From positions 62,001-126,000 of the forward strand of contig NZ_JAPFHA010000002.1 of the NCBI RefSeq assembly GCF_026586805.1: a stretch of 64,000 nt of DNA, given 5' to 3'. Of the stretch, positions 17,575-27,670 are shown one piece after another. The position numbers were made by a program, and so were the translations under genes. The notes below the pieces were generated by a model that had not been told where the DNA came from, did no database searches, and worked only from the letters and a program-made list of their open reading frames with translations. Source of the DNA: Niveibacterium sp. 24ML. GTDB taxonomy: Bacteria > Pseudomonadota > Gammaproteobacteria > Burkholderiales > Rhodocyclaceae. Numbering within the stretch: position 1 is the first letter of the stretch; the number at the start of each line of letters is the position of its first letter.

Positions 17575-19536
17575 ATGTGTGGCATTGCTGGGTTCTGGGG
17601 GCCGTCTGCGTCATCCGATGCGCTGACTTCAATCGCGCGGGCGATGGGTGAGGCGAGCGTGCATCGCGGGCCGGACGGGCGGGGTGAGTTTGCCTTGCCG
17701 GCGGTGGGGCTTGGGTTGGCGCACCGGCGACTGGCGATCATCGATCTGACCGAGGCCGGCCACCAGCCGATGCATTCCGCGTCGGGGCGCTGGACGGTGG
17801 TCTTCAACGGCGAGATCTACAACTACCTGGTCGCCCGTGCCGAGCTCGAAAAGCTGCGCGGCGGATTCGCCTGGCGCGGCCATTCCGATACCGAACTGCT
17901 GGTCGAGGCGCTGGAAACCTGGGGCGTTGAAGGCACGCTGGCGCGCTGCAATGGCATGTTCGCGTTCGCTGCGTGGGATCACGCCGCAGGCCGGTTGATC
18001 CTCGCGCGCGACCGGCTTGGCGAGAAGCCGCTCTACTACGGCACCATGCCCGACGGCACGCTGCTGTTCGGCTCGGAACTCCGCGCGCTGTACGCACACC
18101 CTTCTTGGCGCGGTGCAATCAACCGCGACGCGGTGGGCATGCTGATGCACTACAACAGCATCCCGGCGCCGTTTAGCGTGTGGCAAGGCGTTGCCAAATT
18201 GCCACCGGCACACTGGCTGGAGGTGCGCGAGCGCAGGGCAAGTGCGCCACGGCCTTACTGGTCGCTACGCGATGCGATGCAAACCGGCGCCGCATCGCGT
18301 ACTGGTGCGGCCGGTGACGACAGCCTCTGGGTCGATCGGCTCGAAACTGTGCTCGGCGAAGTGGTCGAGCAGCAGATGCTCTCCGACGTGCCGCTGGGCG
18401 CCTTCCTGTCTGGTGGCATCGACTCCTCGCTGGTGGTTGCGATGATGCAGAAGCGCGCCTCGCAGCCAGTCAAAACCTTCACGATAGGTTTCCGCGAAGA
18501 CGCCTTCGACGAGGCGCGTTTTGCCCGCGAAGTCGCCGCGCACCTGGGCACCGAGCACCACGAGTTCTACCTCACGGGCGGCGATGCGCTGGGCGTGGTG
18601 CCCAAGTTGGCCGAGATCTATGACGAACCTTTCTCGGATTCCTCGCAAGTGCCGACCTGGCTGGTCTCGCACTTTGCACGCCAGCATGTCACGGTCGCGC
18701 TGTCGGGCGACGCGGGTGACGAGCTGTTTGCCGGCTACACCCGCTACCTCGTCGGCGATGGGTTCTGGCGCCGTGCCAGCAAGGTGCCTTACCCCTTGCG
18801 TCGCGCGATCGCTGCGGGCATTGGCTGTATGCCGTCGCGCGCATGGGATGGGCTCGGTGCCGCACTCGGGCCAGCCTGCCCGAAGCTGTTGCGCAATTCA
18901 CCCGGCGACAAGTTCTCGCGCATCGCCCGCATGCTGCGCGAGCGCTCGCCAGCCGGTTTCTACGATGAGCTGATCTCGCACTGGAAGGACCCCGCGACCC
19001 TGGTGCCGGGCGCGCGCCTTGCACCGCTCGAACTGGCCGAGGCCGCGGCCCGCGCCGGGCTCAGCGACATCGAATTCATGCAGGCGCACGACACGCTGGC
19101 CTACCTGCCTAACGACATCCTGGTGAAGGTCGACCGCGCGGCGATGGCGGTTAGCCTGGAGACTCGCGCGCCCTTCCTCGACCGCCGCGTCCTCGAGTTC
19201 GCCTGGACCGTGCCTGAATCGCTCAAGGTGCGCGAGGGCAATGGCAAGTGGTTGATGCGCGAACTGCTCGCGCGCCATGTGCCGCGAGCGCTGTTCGAGC
19301 GCCCCAAGCAGGGCTTCGGCGTGCCGCTCGCGGGCTGGTTACGTGGGCCCTTGCGCGAATGGGCCGAGAGCTTGCTGGCGCCCTCGGCATTGGCCGAGAG
19401 CGGCCTGTTCGACCCGGCGCCGATCCGCAAGAAGTGGGCTGAACATCTGGCCGGGCAAGGTCACTGGCACTACTACCTGTGGGACGTGCTGATGTTTCAG
19501 GCCTGGTTCCAGCGCTACCGCGCCCAGGTGAGCTGA
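17575..19536 (+). CDS. asnB: Glutamine-hydrolysing asparagine synthase-like amidotransferase
   Basis: A 653-residue enzyme beginning MCGIAGFWG; C2 is the catalytic nucleophile of the class II glutaminase domain (about residues 1-200, with HRGPDG and FNGEIYN). The ATP-pyrophosphatase synthetase domain follows with the PP-loop LSGGIDSS near residue 280 and ALSGDAGDELFAGY. AsnB homologues inside polysaccharide clusters are thought to amidate sugar acids rather than make asparagine. The position between glycosyltransferases favours such a role here (inference). No asparagine-specific residue can be judged by eye. Confidence 0.85.
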   Translation: MCGIAGFWGPSASSDALTSIARAMGEASVHRGPDGRGEFALPAVGLGLAHRRLAIIDLTEAGHQPMHSASGRWTVVFNGEIYNYLVARAELEKLRGGFAWRGHSDTELLVEALETWGVEGTLARCNGMFAFAAWDHAAGRLILARDRLGEKPLYYGTMPDGTLLFGSELRALYAHPSWRGAINRDAVGMLMHYNSIPAPFSVWQGVAKLPPAHWLEVRERRASAPRPYWSLRDAMQTGAASRTGAAGDDSLWVDRLETVLGEVVEQQMLSDVPLGAFLSGGIDSSLVVAMMQKRASQPVKTFTIGFREDAFDEARFAREVAAHLGTEHHEFYLTGGDALGVVPKLAEIYDEPFSDSSQVPTWLVSHFARQHVTVALSGDAGDELFAGYTRYLVGDGFWRRASKVPYPLRRAIAAGIGCMPSRAWDGLGAALGPACPKLLRNSPGDKFSRIARMLRERSPAGFYDELISHWKDPATLVPGARLAPLELAEAAARAGLSDIEFMQAHDTLAYLPNDILVKVDRAAMAVSLETRAPFLDRRVLEFAWTVPESLKVREGNGKWLMRELLARHVPRALFERPKQGFGVPLAGWLRGPLREWAESLLAPSALAESGLFDPAPIRKKWAEHLAGQGHWHYYLWDVLMFQAWFQRYRAQVS

Positions 19537-19540
19537 CACA

Positions 19541-20668
19541 ATGCGGGTGCTGCTGTTCGCCAACACCGATTGGTTCCTGTGGAACTTCAAGCGCTCGCTC
19601 GCCCACGCCTTGCGCGCTGCGGGCCACGATGTGGTGCTGGTGAGTCCGCCCGGTGAATTCGGCGAGCGCTTGCGCGCCGACGGATTCCGCTGGGAGCCCT
19701 TCGAACTCTCGCGCAGCGGCACGCACCCACTGCTCGAACTGCAGGCGGTGCGTCGGCTCGAAGCGCTCTACTGCGCGCTGCGGCCCGATCTGGTGCACCA
19801 CTTCACGATCAAGTGCGTGATCTACGGCTCCTTCGCGGCGCGGCGCACCCAGGTGCCGCGCATCGTCAACTCGATTACCGGACTCGGTTTCGCGCTGCTC
19901 GCGACCACGCTCAAGGCGCGGCTGATCCGCCCGGTGGTGGTGGCGCTGTACCGCCGTGCGCTGGTCGGCACGCAGGTGATTTTCCAGAACGCCGACAACC
20001 GCGACACGCTGGCGGCGCTGGGTGTGCTTGAGCGATCCGGCGTGCATGTGATTCCCGGCGACGGGGTGGATCCCGCTTTCTTCGCGCCGCCCGCCAACGC
20101 AGCGCGTGGCAAGACCGTTCTGATGATGGGGCGTCTGCTTGCATCCAAAGGTGTGGCCGAATACGTAGCCGCTGCGCGCATCGTGCGCGCGCGCCATCCC
20201 GATGCGCGGATGCTGCTGGCCGGTGCGCCCGACCCCGGCAACCCCGAAAGCATTGGCGAGGCACAGTTGGCGCAATGGCGCGGCGTGGGCGCAGTCGAAT
20301 TCCTTGGCCAGCGCAGCGATGTGTTGGCTCTGCAGCAGCAGGCCGATGTGGCCGTGTTGGCAAGCACGCAGGGCGAGGGCATGCCGCGTGCTTTGCTCGA
20401 AGCGGCATCCTGCGGGCGGCCGATGGTCGCTACGGATGTGCCCGGTTGCCGCGAGCTGGTGGCGCATGGACGTAACGGCTTGCTGGTGCCGCCGGGCGAT
20501 GCCGAAGCGCTTGCGGCGGCGATCATTTCGCTGCTCGACGATCCGGCGCGCGCCGCACGCATGGGCGCCGAAGCGCGGGCCGATGTACTCGCGGGCCTGA
20601 CGGACGCGCGCATCGCGGCGCGGACGATGCAGGTCTATGGGCTTGACGCGGGAGCGGGCGCCGCGTGA
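19541..20668 (+). CDS. Glycosyltransferase family 4
   Basis: A 375-residue GT-B enzyme. The N-terminus, MRVLLFANTDWFLWNFKRSL, matches the Glyco_trans_4_2 acceptor domain. The C-terminal donor domain has VIPGDGVDPAFF, VLMMGRLLASKGVAEYVAAA and the EGMPRALLEAASCGRPMVAT motif with its two acidic donor-binding residues. It follows asnB by 4 bp and overlaps the next gene by four bases (GTGA). It is expected to add a hexose or acetamido sugar to the lipid-linked glycan. Confidence 0.85.
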   Translation: MRVLLFANTDWFLWNFKRSLAHALRAAGHDVVLVSPPGEFGERLRADGFRWEPFELSRSGTHPLLELQAVRRLEALYCALRPDLVHHFTIKCVIYGSFAARRTQVPRIVNSITGLGFALLATTLKARLIRPVVVALYRRALVGTQVIFQNADNRDTLAALGVLERSGVHVIPGDGVDPAFFAPPANAARGKTVLMMGRLLASKGVAEYVAAARIVRARHPDARMLLAGAPDPGNPESIGEAQLAQWRGVGAVEFLGQRSDVLALQQQADVAVLASTQGEGMPRALLEAASCGRPMVATDVPGCRELVAHGRNGLLVPPGDAEALAAAIISLLDDPARAARMGAEARADVLAGLTDARIAARTMQVYGLDAGAGAA

Positions 20669-21723
20669 GTTTCAACTACCTCTTCTACCCCTTCGCGCTG
20701 TCGCTGATTTTCTGCCTCGTGCTGGCGCGGCTGGCACCGTGGCTGGCGCTGATGGATAAACCCGATGCGCGCAAGCAGCACGGCCGCGCGGTGCCCGTGG
20801 TGGGCGGCATCGCGATCATGGGTGCCTACATCCTCGCGCTGAAGCTGCGCGGGATTGGCGGCAACCTCTTCGAGGCGATGCTGCCTGTGGCGCTGGTGCT
20901 GGTGGTGGGCGTGATCGACGATGCGCGGCCGGTCCCAGCGCGCGTGAAGCTGATCGCGCAGTGCGTGGCCGCCTGGCTGCTGCTGCGCGTGACCGGCTTC
21001 ACCCTGGCGCAGGTGCCGCTTCCGGGGCTGGATGGCGGCGTGCCGCTGGGGCCGCTGGATACCGCGGTTACGGTGTTCGTCATCGTCGGCGTAGTAAACG
21101 CGCTTAATCTTTCAGACGGGGCGGATGGTCTGGCCGGCGGGCACGTGATGATTGCGCTGACGGTGTTCCTCGTTGCTGCAGTATCGGCGGGGCGCACGAC
21201 CGATGTGCTGCTGATCGTCGGTCTGATGTCCTCGGTGCTGGGTTTTCTGGCCGTCAATGCGCGCCACCCGATGCTCGACCGCGCCCATGTGTTCATGGGC
21301 GATGCAGGCGCGCTCGCGCTCGGAACCTTGCTGTGCTGGTTCGCGATCCATCTTTCGCGTGGCCCGAACCCGGCAATGCCGCCGGTGCTGCTGCTGTACG
21401 CCGTCGCGCTGCCCCTGCTCGACATGGCCACCGTGTCGGTGCGGCGCCTGATGCAGGGCGTATCGCCAATGCGGCCGGATCGCACCCACCTGCACCACAT
21501 CCTGTGCCTGAAAGGCCTGTCAGTGGAACTCTCGGTGCCCTTGCTGTGGGCGCTGAACGCCGCGATTGCCACGCTGGGCTTGCTGCTGTGGCGTGGTGGC
21601 GCGTCGCAGGGCGTGCTGCTGCTCGTCTGGGTCTTGGTGCTGGCGGGCAAGATGGTCTGGATGCGCGTGTGGGAGGAGGTCGAGCCGCCAGTGCCCTCCA
21701 TATCGAATGAAGCGGAGCGGTAA
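20665..21723 (+). CDS. WecA/MraY-family undecaprenyl-phosphate sugar-1-phosphate transferase
   Basis: A 352-residue polytopic protein starting at GTG 20665 within the previous stop. Family motifs are clear: DKPDARKQHGRAVPVVGG near residue 30, GVIDDARPVPARVK, NALNLSDGADGLAGG with catalytic aspartates near residue 155, HVFMGDAGALALG and the cytoplasmic PDRTHLHH loop that binds the sugar. WecA-type enzymes start glycan synthesis by placing a HexNAc-1-phosphate on undecaprenyl phosphate. This makes the cluster able to initiate its own glycan. The exact UDP-sugar is not determined. Confidence 0.87.
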   Translation: MSFNYLFYPFALSLIFCLVLARLAPWLALMDKPDARKQHGRAVPVVGGIAIMGAYILALKLRGIGGNLFEAMLPVALVLVVGVIDDARPVPARVKLIAQCVAAWLLLRVTGFTLAQVPLPGLDGGVPLGPLDTAVTVFVIVGVVNALNLSDGADGLAGGHVMIALTVFLVAAVSAGRTTDVLLIVGLMSSVLGFLAVNARHPMLDRAHVFMGDAGALALGTLLCWFAIHLSRGPNPAMPPVLLLYAVALPLLDMATVSVRRLMQGVSPMRPDRTHLHHILCLKGLSVELSVPLLWALNAAIATLGLLLWRGGASQGVLLLVWVLVLAGKMVWMRVWEEVEPPVPSISNEAER

Positions 21724-21734
21724 CAGGTGGCTAA

Positions 21735-22868
21735 GTGCGTCCGATAAGAGTCTGTTTCATCATCTCTGGTTTGGGCCTTGGTGGCGCCGAACATGTTCTA
21801 TTGCGGTTGTTGCGCGCGCTTGATCGCACAAGCATTGAGCCGTTGCTCGTGGTTCTTGGGGCTGATGATGCCTTGGCGGACGAATTCGCTCGCGCGGGCG
21901 TAGTGCCCCACATGGTTGGTCTGACGAGACGGCGCTTGCAACTGATGGACATGTTCCGCCTGATGTCCCTAATCAGAGGGCTGTCACCGGATTTACTTCA
22001 GGGTTGGATGTACCACGGAAATTTCGCAGCCAGTTTCTTCGGCGCTCGATTGGGCGTGCCGGTGTGCTGGAGCATCCATGACACGCCCGATGCCGCGCAC
22101 GGACTAAGCACAACAACCCGCTGGATTGTTAAGTTGTCGCGTTGGTATGTGGGACGAGTGGCCACAATCTTCAATGTTTCCGCACGAAGCGCTGCATATT
22201 GCTGTGCGACGATGGGGTGGCCCGCAGACCGGACCGAGGTGCTGCCAAACGGTCTCGATGTGTCGAAGTTTCGCCCTGGCGCGGCACGCAGGGCCGCATG
22301 GCGACTCGCGCTCGGTGTCAACGATTCGATTCCTTTGATCGGTATGGTGGCGCGCTGGAGTCCAGTCAAGAATCATCGTCTATTCTTGGAAGCGGCAGCG
22401 ACTCTGGTCAAAAGTGGCAATCCGGGGCGTTTTGTCATGGTCGGCAAGGGGCTCGATAGTGACAACAGCGTGTTGTCTGGCTGGATTGACGAGCTTGATC
22501 TTGGGGCAAGGGTTGTGTTGCTTGGCCCTCGACATGATCTTGAAGAGATTTACCCTGCATTCGATCTTGTCGCGCTTACATCGAAGAGCGAGGGGTTTCC
22601 GCTGGCATTGACCGAGGCGATGGCATGCGGTGTTCCCGTGGTCAGTACGGACGTGGGCGATGCGAGCGAGATCATTGGCGAAGCAGGTCGAGTAGTGCCC
22701 GCGAGTGCTGAGGCATTTGCTGCCGCGTTTGCAGAATTGCTTGGTGCTCCCAAGCTGGCTGAATTGGGGGTGGCCGCAAGAGCGCGGATCGTCGATCGCT
22801 ATGCAATCGAAGGCATTGCGGCAAGGCTGGCTGCGCGTTACGTGGCTCTCGCGGCTGGACGCACGTAA
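21735..22868 (+). CDS. Glycosyltransferase family 4
   Basis: A 377-residue GT-B protein from GTG 21735. It has the glycine-rich ISGLGLGGAEHVLLRLLRAL acceptor-side loop, LPNGLDVSKFRPGAARR, GMVARWSPVKNHRLFLEAA and SEGFPLALTEAMACGVPVVSTD, the donor site with two glutamates. Codon usage is visibly richer in A and T than in the three genes before it, suggesting a separate origin. It ends the glycan cluster; purB follows after 83 bp behind its own promoter. Confidence 0.86.
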   Translation: MRPIRVCFIISGLGLGGAEHVLLRLLRALDRTSIEPLLVVLGADDALADEFARAGVVPHMVGLTRRRLQLMDMFRLMSLIRGLSPDLLQGWMYHGNFAASFFGARLGVPVCWSIHDTPDAAHGLSTTTRWIVKLSRWYVGRVATIFNVSARSAAYCCATMGWPADRTEVLPNGLDVSKFRPGAARRAAWRLALGVNDSIPLIGMVARWSPVKNHRLFLEAAATLVKSGNPGRFVMVGKGLDSDNSVLSGWIDELDLGARVVLLGPRHDLEEIYPAFDLVALTSKSEGFPLALTEAMACGVPVVSTDVGDASEIIGEAGRVVPASAEAFAAAFAELLGAPKLAELGVAARARIVDRYAIEGIAARLAARYVALAAGRT

Positions 22869-22913
22869 ACCGCGGAGCTTGAGATTCCTCTGCGGAGGGC
22901 GGTGCCGATTCGT

Positions 22914-24319
<1,406 letters not shown>

Positions 24320-24336
24320 GCTTCCACGTGTTCTGA

Positions 24337-24372
24337 CCACGCCCCGGCGCCGCGCGCTGCGGCGTGGTTTTT
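24337..24372 (+). terminator. Terminator after purB
   Basis: CCACGCC pairs with GGCGTGG around a GC-rich loop that can itself fold, followed by TTTTT. It lies just before the DUF2322 gene. Confidence 0.6.
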
Positions 24373-24395
24373 CATTTCCACATCAGGATTTCGAC

Positions 24396-24713
24396 ATGAG
24401 TTTTGCCGACACCCTCAAGCAGCTTCCCAAGGTTTCCCACCTCGATGCACTGCAGTTGATCGATGCCGACGGCGCAATCGTCGCGACCATCGAGAACAAG
24501 CCTGGCCAGGCCGGTTCGTTGGCGGTGTACAACCACCTCGCCCAGCTTCACGGTTCGATCAACGCTGATGCAGCCAAAAAGGGAATTGAGCTCTACGCTG
24601 AGCATAGCGAAGACGCGCGTGCCAACCCGGGCAAGCATCCGAACATCGATCGGCTGATCGAGATCGCTGCCGGTGCCGCCACCCTGCGGGTCAAGCACAT
24701 CTTCGCGGTTTGA
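24396..24713 (+). CDS. DUF2322 family protein
   Basis: A 105-residue soluble protein starting MSFADTLKQLPKVSHLDAL, with a GGAT-type ribosome site. It shows the conserved pattern of DUF2322 (LQLIDADGAIVATIENKPGQ, then GKHPNIDRLIEI). The family is restricted mainly to beta- and gammaproteobacteria and has no assigned function. It sits between purB and a DUF2237 gene, both in the same direction. No cysteines or obvious catalytic cluster are present. Confidence 0.75.
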   Translation: MSFADTLKQLPKVSHLDALQLIDADGAIVATIENKPGQAGSLAVYNHLAQLHGSINADAAKKGIELYAEHSEDARANPGKHPNIDRLIEIAAGAATLRVKHIFAV

Positions 24714-24761
24714 GGGAACCCGGCGCGCCGCCGCCGGTCTGCCTGATCAGGAGGCAATATC

Positions 24762-25130
24762 GTGTCGATCGAACGTAATGTGCTGGGTGGGCCACTGCAG
24801 GCCTGCAGTTTTGATCCGCTGACCGGATTTTTCCGCACGGGCTGCTGTGAGACTGGGCCCGAAGACCTGGGTCGCCATGTCGTGTGCGCCCGGGTGACGG
24901 CAGAGTTCCTCGCCTTTTCGGCCGAACGCGGCAACAACCTGTCGCAGCCGCGCCCCGAGATGCGCTTCCGCGGCTTGCGGCCGGGCGATCGCTGGTGCCT
25001 TTGCGCGCTGCGCTGGCGTGAAGCGCTGGAGGCTGGTGTGGCCCCTCCGGTAGTGCTGGAGGCGACCCACGAATCCGTGCTGCGGGTGGTGTCGCTGCAG
25101 GATCTGACGCGCCACGCCGTATCCGCCTGA
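24762..25130 (+). CDS. DUF2237 family protein
   Basis: A 122-residue protein from GTG 24762, behind an AGGAGG ribosome site. It has the highly conserved family core NVLGGPLQACSFDPLTGF, the GCCETGPEDLGRH cysteine motif, PGDRWCLCA and the closing APPVVLEATHE. Several invariant cysteines suggest metal binding or redox chemistry, but the family has no known function. It is 48 bp after the DUF2322 gene and probably shares its transcript. Confidence 0.82.
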   Translation: MSIERNVLGGPLQACSFDPLTGFFRTGCCETGPEDLGRHVVCARVTAEFLAFSAERGNNLSQPRPEMRFRGLRPGDRWCLCALRWREALEAGVAPPVVLEATHESVLRVVSLQDLTRHAVSA

Positions 25131-25409
25131 CCCATGCACCAGGACGGCGCCGTCATGCTTTGCTGTGGTGCAGCAATGTTTGTAGTGCTTGGTGATTAAA
25201 CTGCGCTACGTTGTTGGGTTGTGGCGCACAAATTGTTTTAATCGTTGCGTATTTTGTCTGAAGGCAACAACAATCAACCCGCGAAATTCGGCTGAAAACT
25301 AGAATCAAGCCTCGTTTTCGGCCGGCGGGCTACCCATCCGCACTGGTCTGAATGTTCGGCGTTACCCACGTCGAGCGCCTGATCCACCTCTACCCGAGGT
25401 CTTTGCGGA
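25131..25409. other. Lower-GC intergenic region
   Basis: 279 bp between the DUF2237 and DMT genes. The part from about 25160 to 25310 is much more A/T-rich than its surroundings and probably holds the promoter of the transporter gene. I found no convincing -35/-10 pair, open frame or RNA structure. Confidence 0.5.
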
Positions 25410-26342
25410 ATGCAGCTTGCTCAAGTCTCATCGTCAGTGCGCGCAATTGCGCCGCTGCGTCCTTATCTTCTCTTGATTTTTGCTGCGCTGTGCTGGGCCG
25501 GCAACTTCGTCCTGGCGCGCGGCGTCAGTACGCAGATCCAGCCCGTTTCGCTGGCTGTGGGGCGCTGGACCGTTGCAGCGATCCTGCTCGCACCGCTGGC
25601 TTTGCCCCGCCTGCGCGATGCGATGGCATCCTTGCTCGCCATGCGCGGCCGTCTGCTGGGGCTCTCGCTGCTCGGCATCGCCGCTTCGAACACGCTTGTC
25701 TATGTCGGCCTGCAAACGACGCCAGCCACCCACGGCGTGCTACTTAATGCACTGATGCCGATGATGGTGGCTGTGCTGGCGGCAGTGATCTGGCGCAAGG
25801 CGCTGCCGGTTGGCGCGTGGGCCGGCATGGCCGTGTCGGTGCTGGGCATCCTGCTCATCGTCAGTCACGGGAATCCGCTCTCCTTGATCGAGATCGGGAT
25901 CGGCGGCGGCGAGTTGTGGGTGGTGGGCGGCATGGTGTGTTGGGCTGCCTATACCGTGATGCTGCGGACGGTATCGCCGCAGGTCGACAAGCTGGTGTTG
26001 CTGTGGGCCTCCGTCGTACTCGGCTTGGTGATGCTGACGCCGTTCTGGATCGGCGAACTGGTCATGCACGGTCTGCCGGTGCCGACCCGCGGCGCGATGG
26101 CAGGCGTCTTGTACCTTGGGGTGTTTCCGTCTGTGCTCGCCTTGTTTGCGTACATGAGTGCGGTGGCGGACATTGGCGCTTCGCGTGCGGCGGCGTTCCT
26201 TCACCTGATCCCGGCGTTCGGCACGCTCATGGCGGCGCTGTTCCTGGGTGAGCAGCTCGCGCTCTTTCACTATGTCGGGCTGGCTGCGATCCTTGCCGGG
26301 CTGGTCTGGACGCAACAGTCTTCGGGGCGAGAAAAAGCGTGA
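25410..26342 (+). CDS. EamA-family (DMT) transporter
   Basis: A 310-residue protein with ten predicted membrane segments in two repeated EamA halves (about 15-145 and 160-300). The N-terminal LLLIFAALCWAGNFVLAR and the second-half start LWVVGGMVCWAAYTVMLR are typical of RhaT/YdcZ-like drug and metabolite transporters. Substrates of such exporters are usually unknown and cannot be inferred here. The gene appears monocistronic; the next gene has its own promoter-like element. Confidence 0.85.
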   Translation: MQLAQVSSSVRAIAPLRPYLLLIFAALCWAGNFVLARGVSTQIQPVSLAVGRWTVAAILLAPLALPRLRDAMASLLAMRGRLLGLSLLGIAASNTLVYVGLQTTPATHGVLLNALMPMMVAVLAAVIWRKALPVGAWAGMAVSVLGILLIVSHGNPLSLIEIGIGGGELWVVGGMVCWAAYTVMLRTVSPQVDKLVLLWASVVLGLVMLTPFWIGELVMHGLPVPTRGAMAGVLYLGVFPSVLALFAYMSAVADIGASRAAAFLHLIPAFGTLMAALFLGEQLALFHYVGLAAILAGLVWTQQSSGREKA

Positions 26343-26400
26343 AATGCGACACGCGTCACGGCCTGTGGCGCTAGACCCTGCGTCGCGGTAACGATTTCGG

Positions 26401-26406
26401 TATGAT
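26401..26406 (+). promoter_or_regulatory. -10-like box just before the HTH-receiver gene
   Basis: TATGAT only 10 bp before the ATG at 26416. If used, transcription would start 2-4 nt before the start codon, giving a nearly leaderless message. No ribosome site is visible, which fits. Confidence 0.4.
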
Positions 26407-26415
26407 CCCGTGGTC

Positions 26416-27042
26416 ATGAGCGACCTTCACGCAATTCCTGCCAAACCCGAGCGCGAGTACTGCAGCACCAGTGAGGCTGCGCAGATGCTTGGCGTGTCTC
26501 TGGGTACCGTGCAGCAGATGGTTGAAAACGGGCTTCTCGAGGCCTGGAAGACAGCCGGGGGCCACCGCCGCATCCGCATCGGATCGGTCGAGGATTATCT
26601 GAAGCGCCGGTCTTCCGGCGGCGGCGTTGTGCCCACCATCGGAATGCTCCGCGTGCTGGTGGCCGAAGACGACCGTATCCTGCAGCGGCTCTACGCCCAC
26701 ACCTTCGAGACCTGGGGCCTTCCCATCGAAATGCGTCTGGTGGAGTCGGGTTTTGATGGTCTGCTCGAAATCGGGCGCCAGCAGCCTGATCTGCTGATCT
26801 CGGATCTGGTGATGCCGGGCCTCGATGGTTTCGCGATGATCTCCAAACTGCGCTCGGATCCGAAGCTTGCCGAGATGGACATCATCGTGGTCACCGGCTT
26901 GTCGGCAGATGACATTGCCGAGCGTGGTGGCCTTCCGGATGACGTGACGATCTACGGCAAGCCGGTGCCATTCAAGGAACTCAAAGGCTACATTCAGGCT
27001 CGTCTGGCACAGTTCCAGCGCCACGGCCGCGCTGCCGGCTGA
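26416..27042 (+). CDS. Excisionase/MerR-type HTH with C-terminal receiver domain
   Basis: A 208-residue protein with an unusual order. An N-terminal winged HTH of the excisionase/MerR type comes first (about residues 14-65: YCSTSEAAQMLGVSLGTVQ and AWKTAGGHRRIRIGSVEDYL). A receiver domain follows (about 78-200) with acidic pair D85-D86, phospho-acceptor D130 in LLISDLVMPG, T160 and K182, a full active set. Most response regulators have the receiver first. ATG 26416 is chosen over the GTG at 26410. No histidine kinase is adjacent. It likely binds DNA under phosphorylation control. Confidence 0.85.
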   Translation: MSDLHAIPAKPEREYCSTSEAAQMLGVSLGTVQQMVENGLLEAWKTAGGHRRIRIGSVEDYLKRRSSGGGVVPTIGMLRVLVAEDDRILQRLYAHTFETWGLPIEMRLVESGFDGLLEIGRQQPDLLISDLVMPGLDGFAMISKLRSDPKLAEMDIIVVTGLSADDIAERGGLPDDVTIYGKPVPFKELKGYIQARLAQFQRHGRAAG

Positions 27043-27060
27043 GTGCGCCAATGCGCAAGA

Positions 27061-27086
27061 AAAAAGCCCGCTTCGGCGGGCTTTTT
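27061..27086. terminator. Bidirectional terminator between the HTH-receiver gene and rfaE2
   Basis: Perfect 11-bp stem AAAAAGCCCGC / GCGGGCTTTTT with a TTCG loop. A/T runs on both sides let it serve the two convergent genes. Confidence 0.92.
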
Positions 27087-27106
27087 CATTGGTGTTCTGC
27101 TCAGCC

Positions 27107-27601
27107 TCAGGCGCCGCGAATGCGCCCCAGCAACGCGGTGGTTGAACGCAGATGCTCGAAGGGGATTGAATGGACGGTGCCGCCCCAGCCCAGCACCTCC
27201 GGCGCGCCAACGATGCGGTCTGGCGTCCAGTCGCCGCCCTTGACCAGGATGTCCGGTTTGCAGCTGAGGATCCGTTCAATCGGTGTGTCTTCGTCGAACC
27301 AGGTCACCAGGTCGCAGCAGTCGAGTGCTGCCATCACCGCAAGCCGGTCTTCCAGGCAATTGATCGGCCGGTCGTCGCCCTTGCCCTGGCGTTTCACCGA
27401 TGCGTCGGTGTTGAGCGCCACCACCATCGCCGCGCCCAGCTCGCGCGCCTGCGCGAGGTAGGTGACGTGGCCGCGATGCAGGATGTCGAAGCAGCCGTTG
27501 GTGAACACCAGCGGACGCGGCAGCGCTGCAATGCGTGTTGCGAGTTGGTCGGGTGCGCAGATGCGCTGTTCGAAGCGTGGGCGGGGATAGCTGGCGGACA
27601 T
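27107..27601 (-). CDS. rfaE2: D-glycero-beta-D-manno-heptose 1-phosphate adenylyltransferase
   Basis: A 164-residue stand-alone nucleotidyltransferase, equal to the C-terminal half of HldE. The start is the ATG at 27601 (MSASYPRPRFEQ). The cytidylyltransferase-fold signature FTNGCFDILHRGHVTYLAQA near residue 34 contains the HxGH motif for ATP binding, and the second motif is LVKGGDWTPDRIVG. It makes ADP-heptose for the lipopolysaccharide inner core. The kinase half (RfaE1) must be elsewhere. The gene is convergent with its neighbour and lies 69 bp after the GGDEF gene. Confidence 0.92.
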   Translation of the reverse strand: MSASYPRPRFEQRICAPDQLATRIAALPRPLVFTNGCFDILHRGHVTYLAQARELGAAMVVALNTDASVKRQGKGDDRPINCLEDRLAVMAALDCCDLVTWFDEDTPIERILSCKPDILVKGGDWTPDRIVGAPEVLGWGGTVHSIPFEHLRSTTALLGRIRGA

Positions 27602-27670
27602 GGTTGTTCGGGGTGATGGCAAGCCCAGAGTCTAGCGCAGCTCGGCTGCCGGCTCGCGCACCTTACGAGC

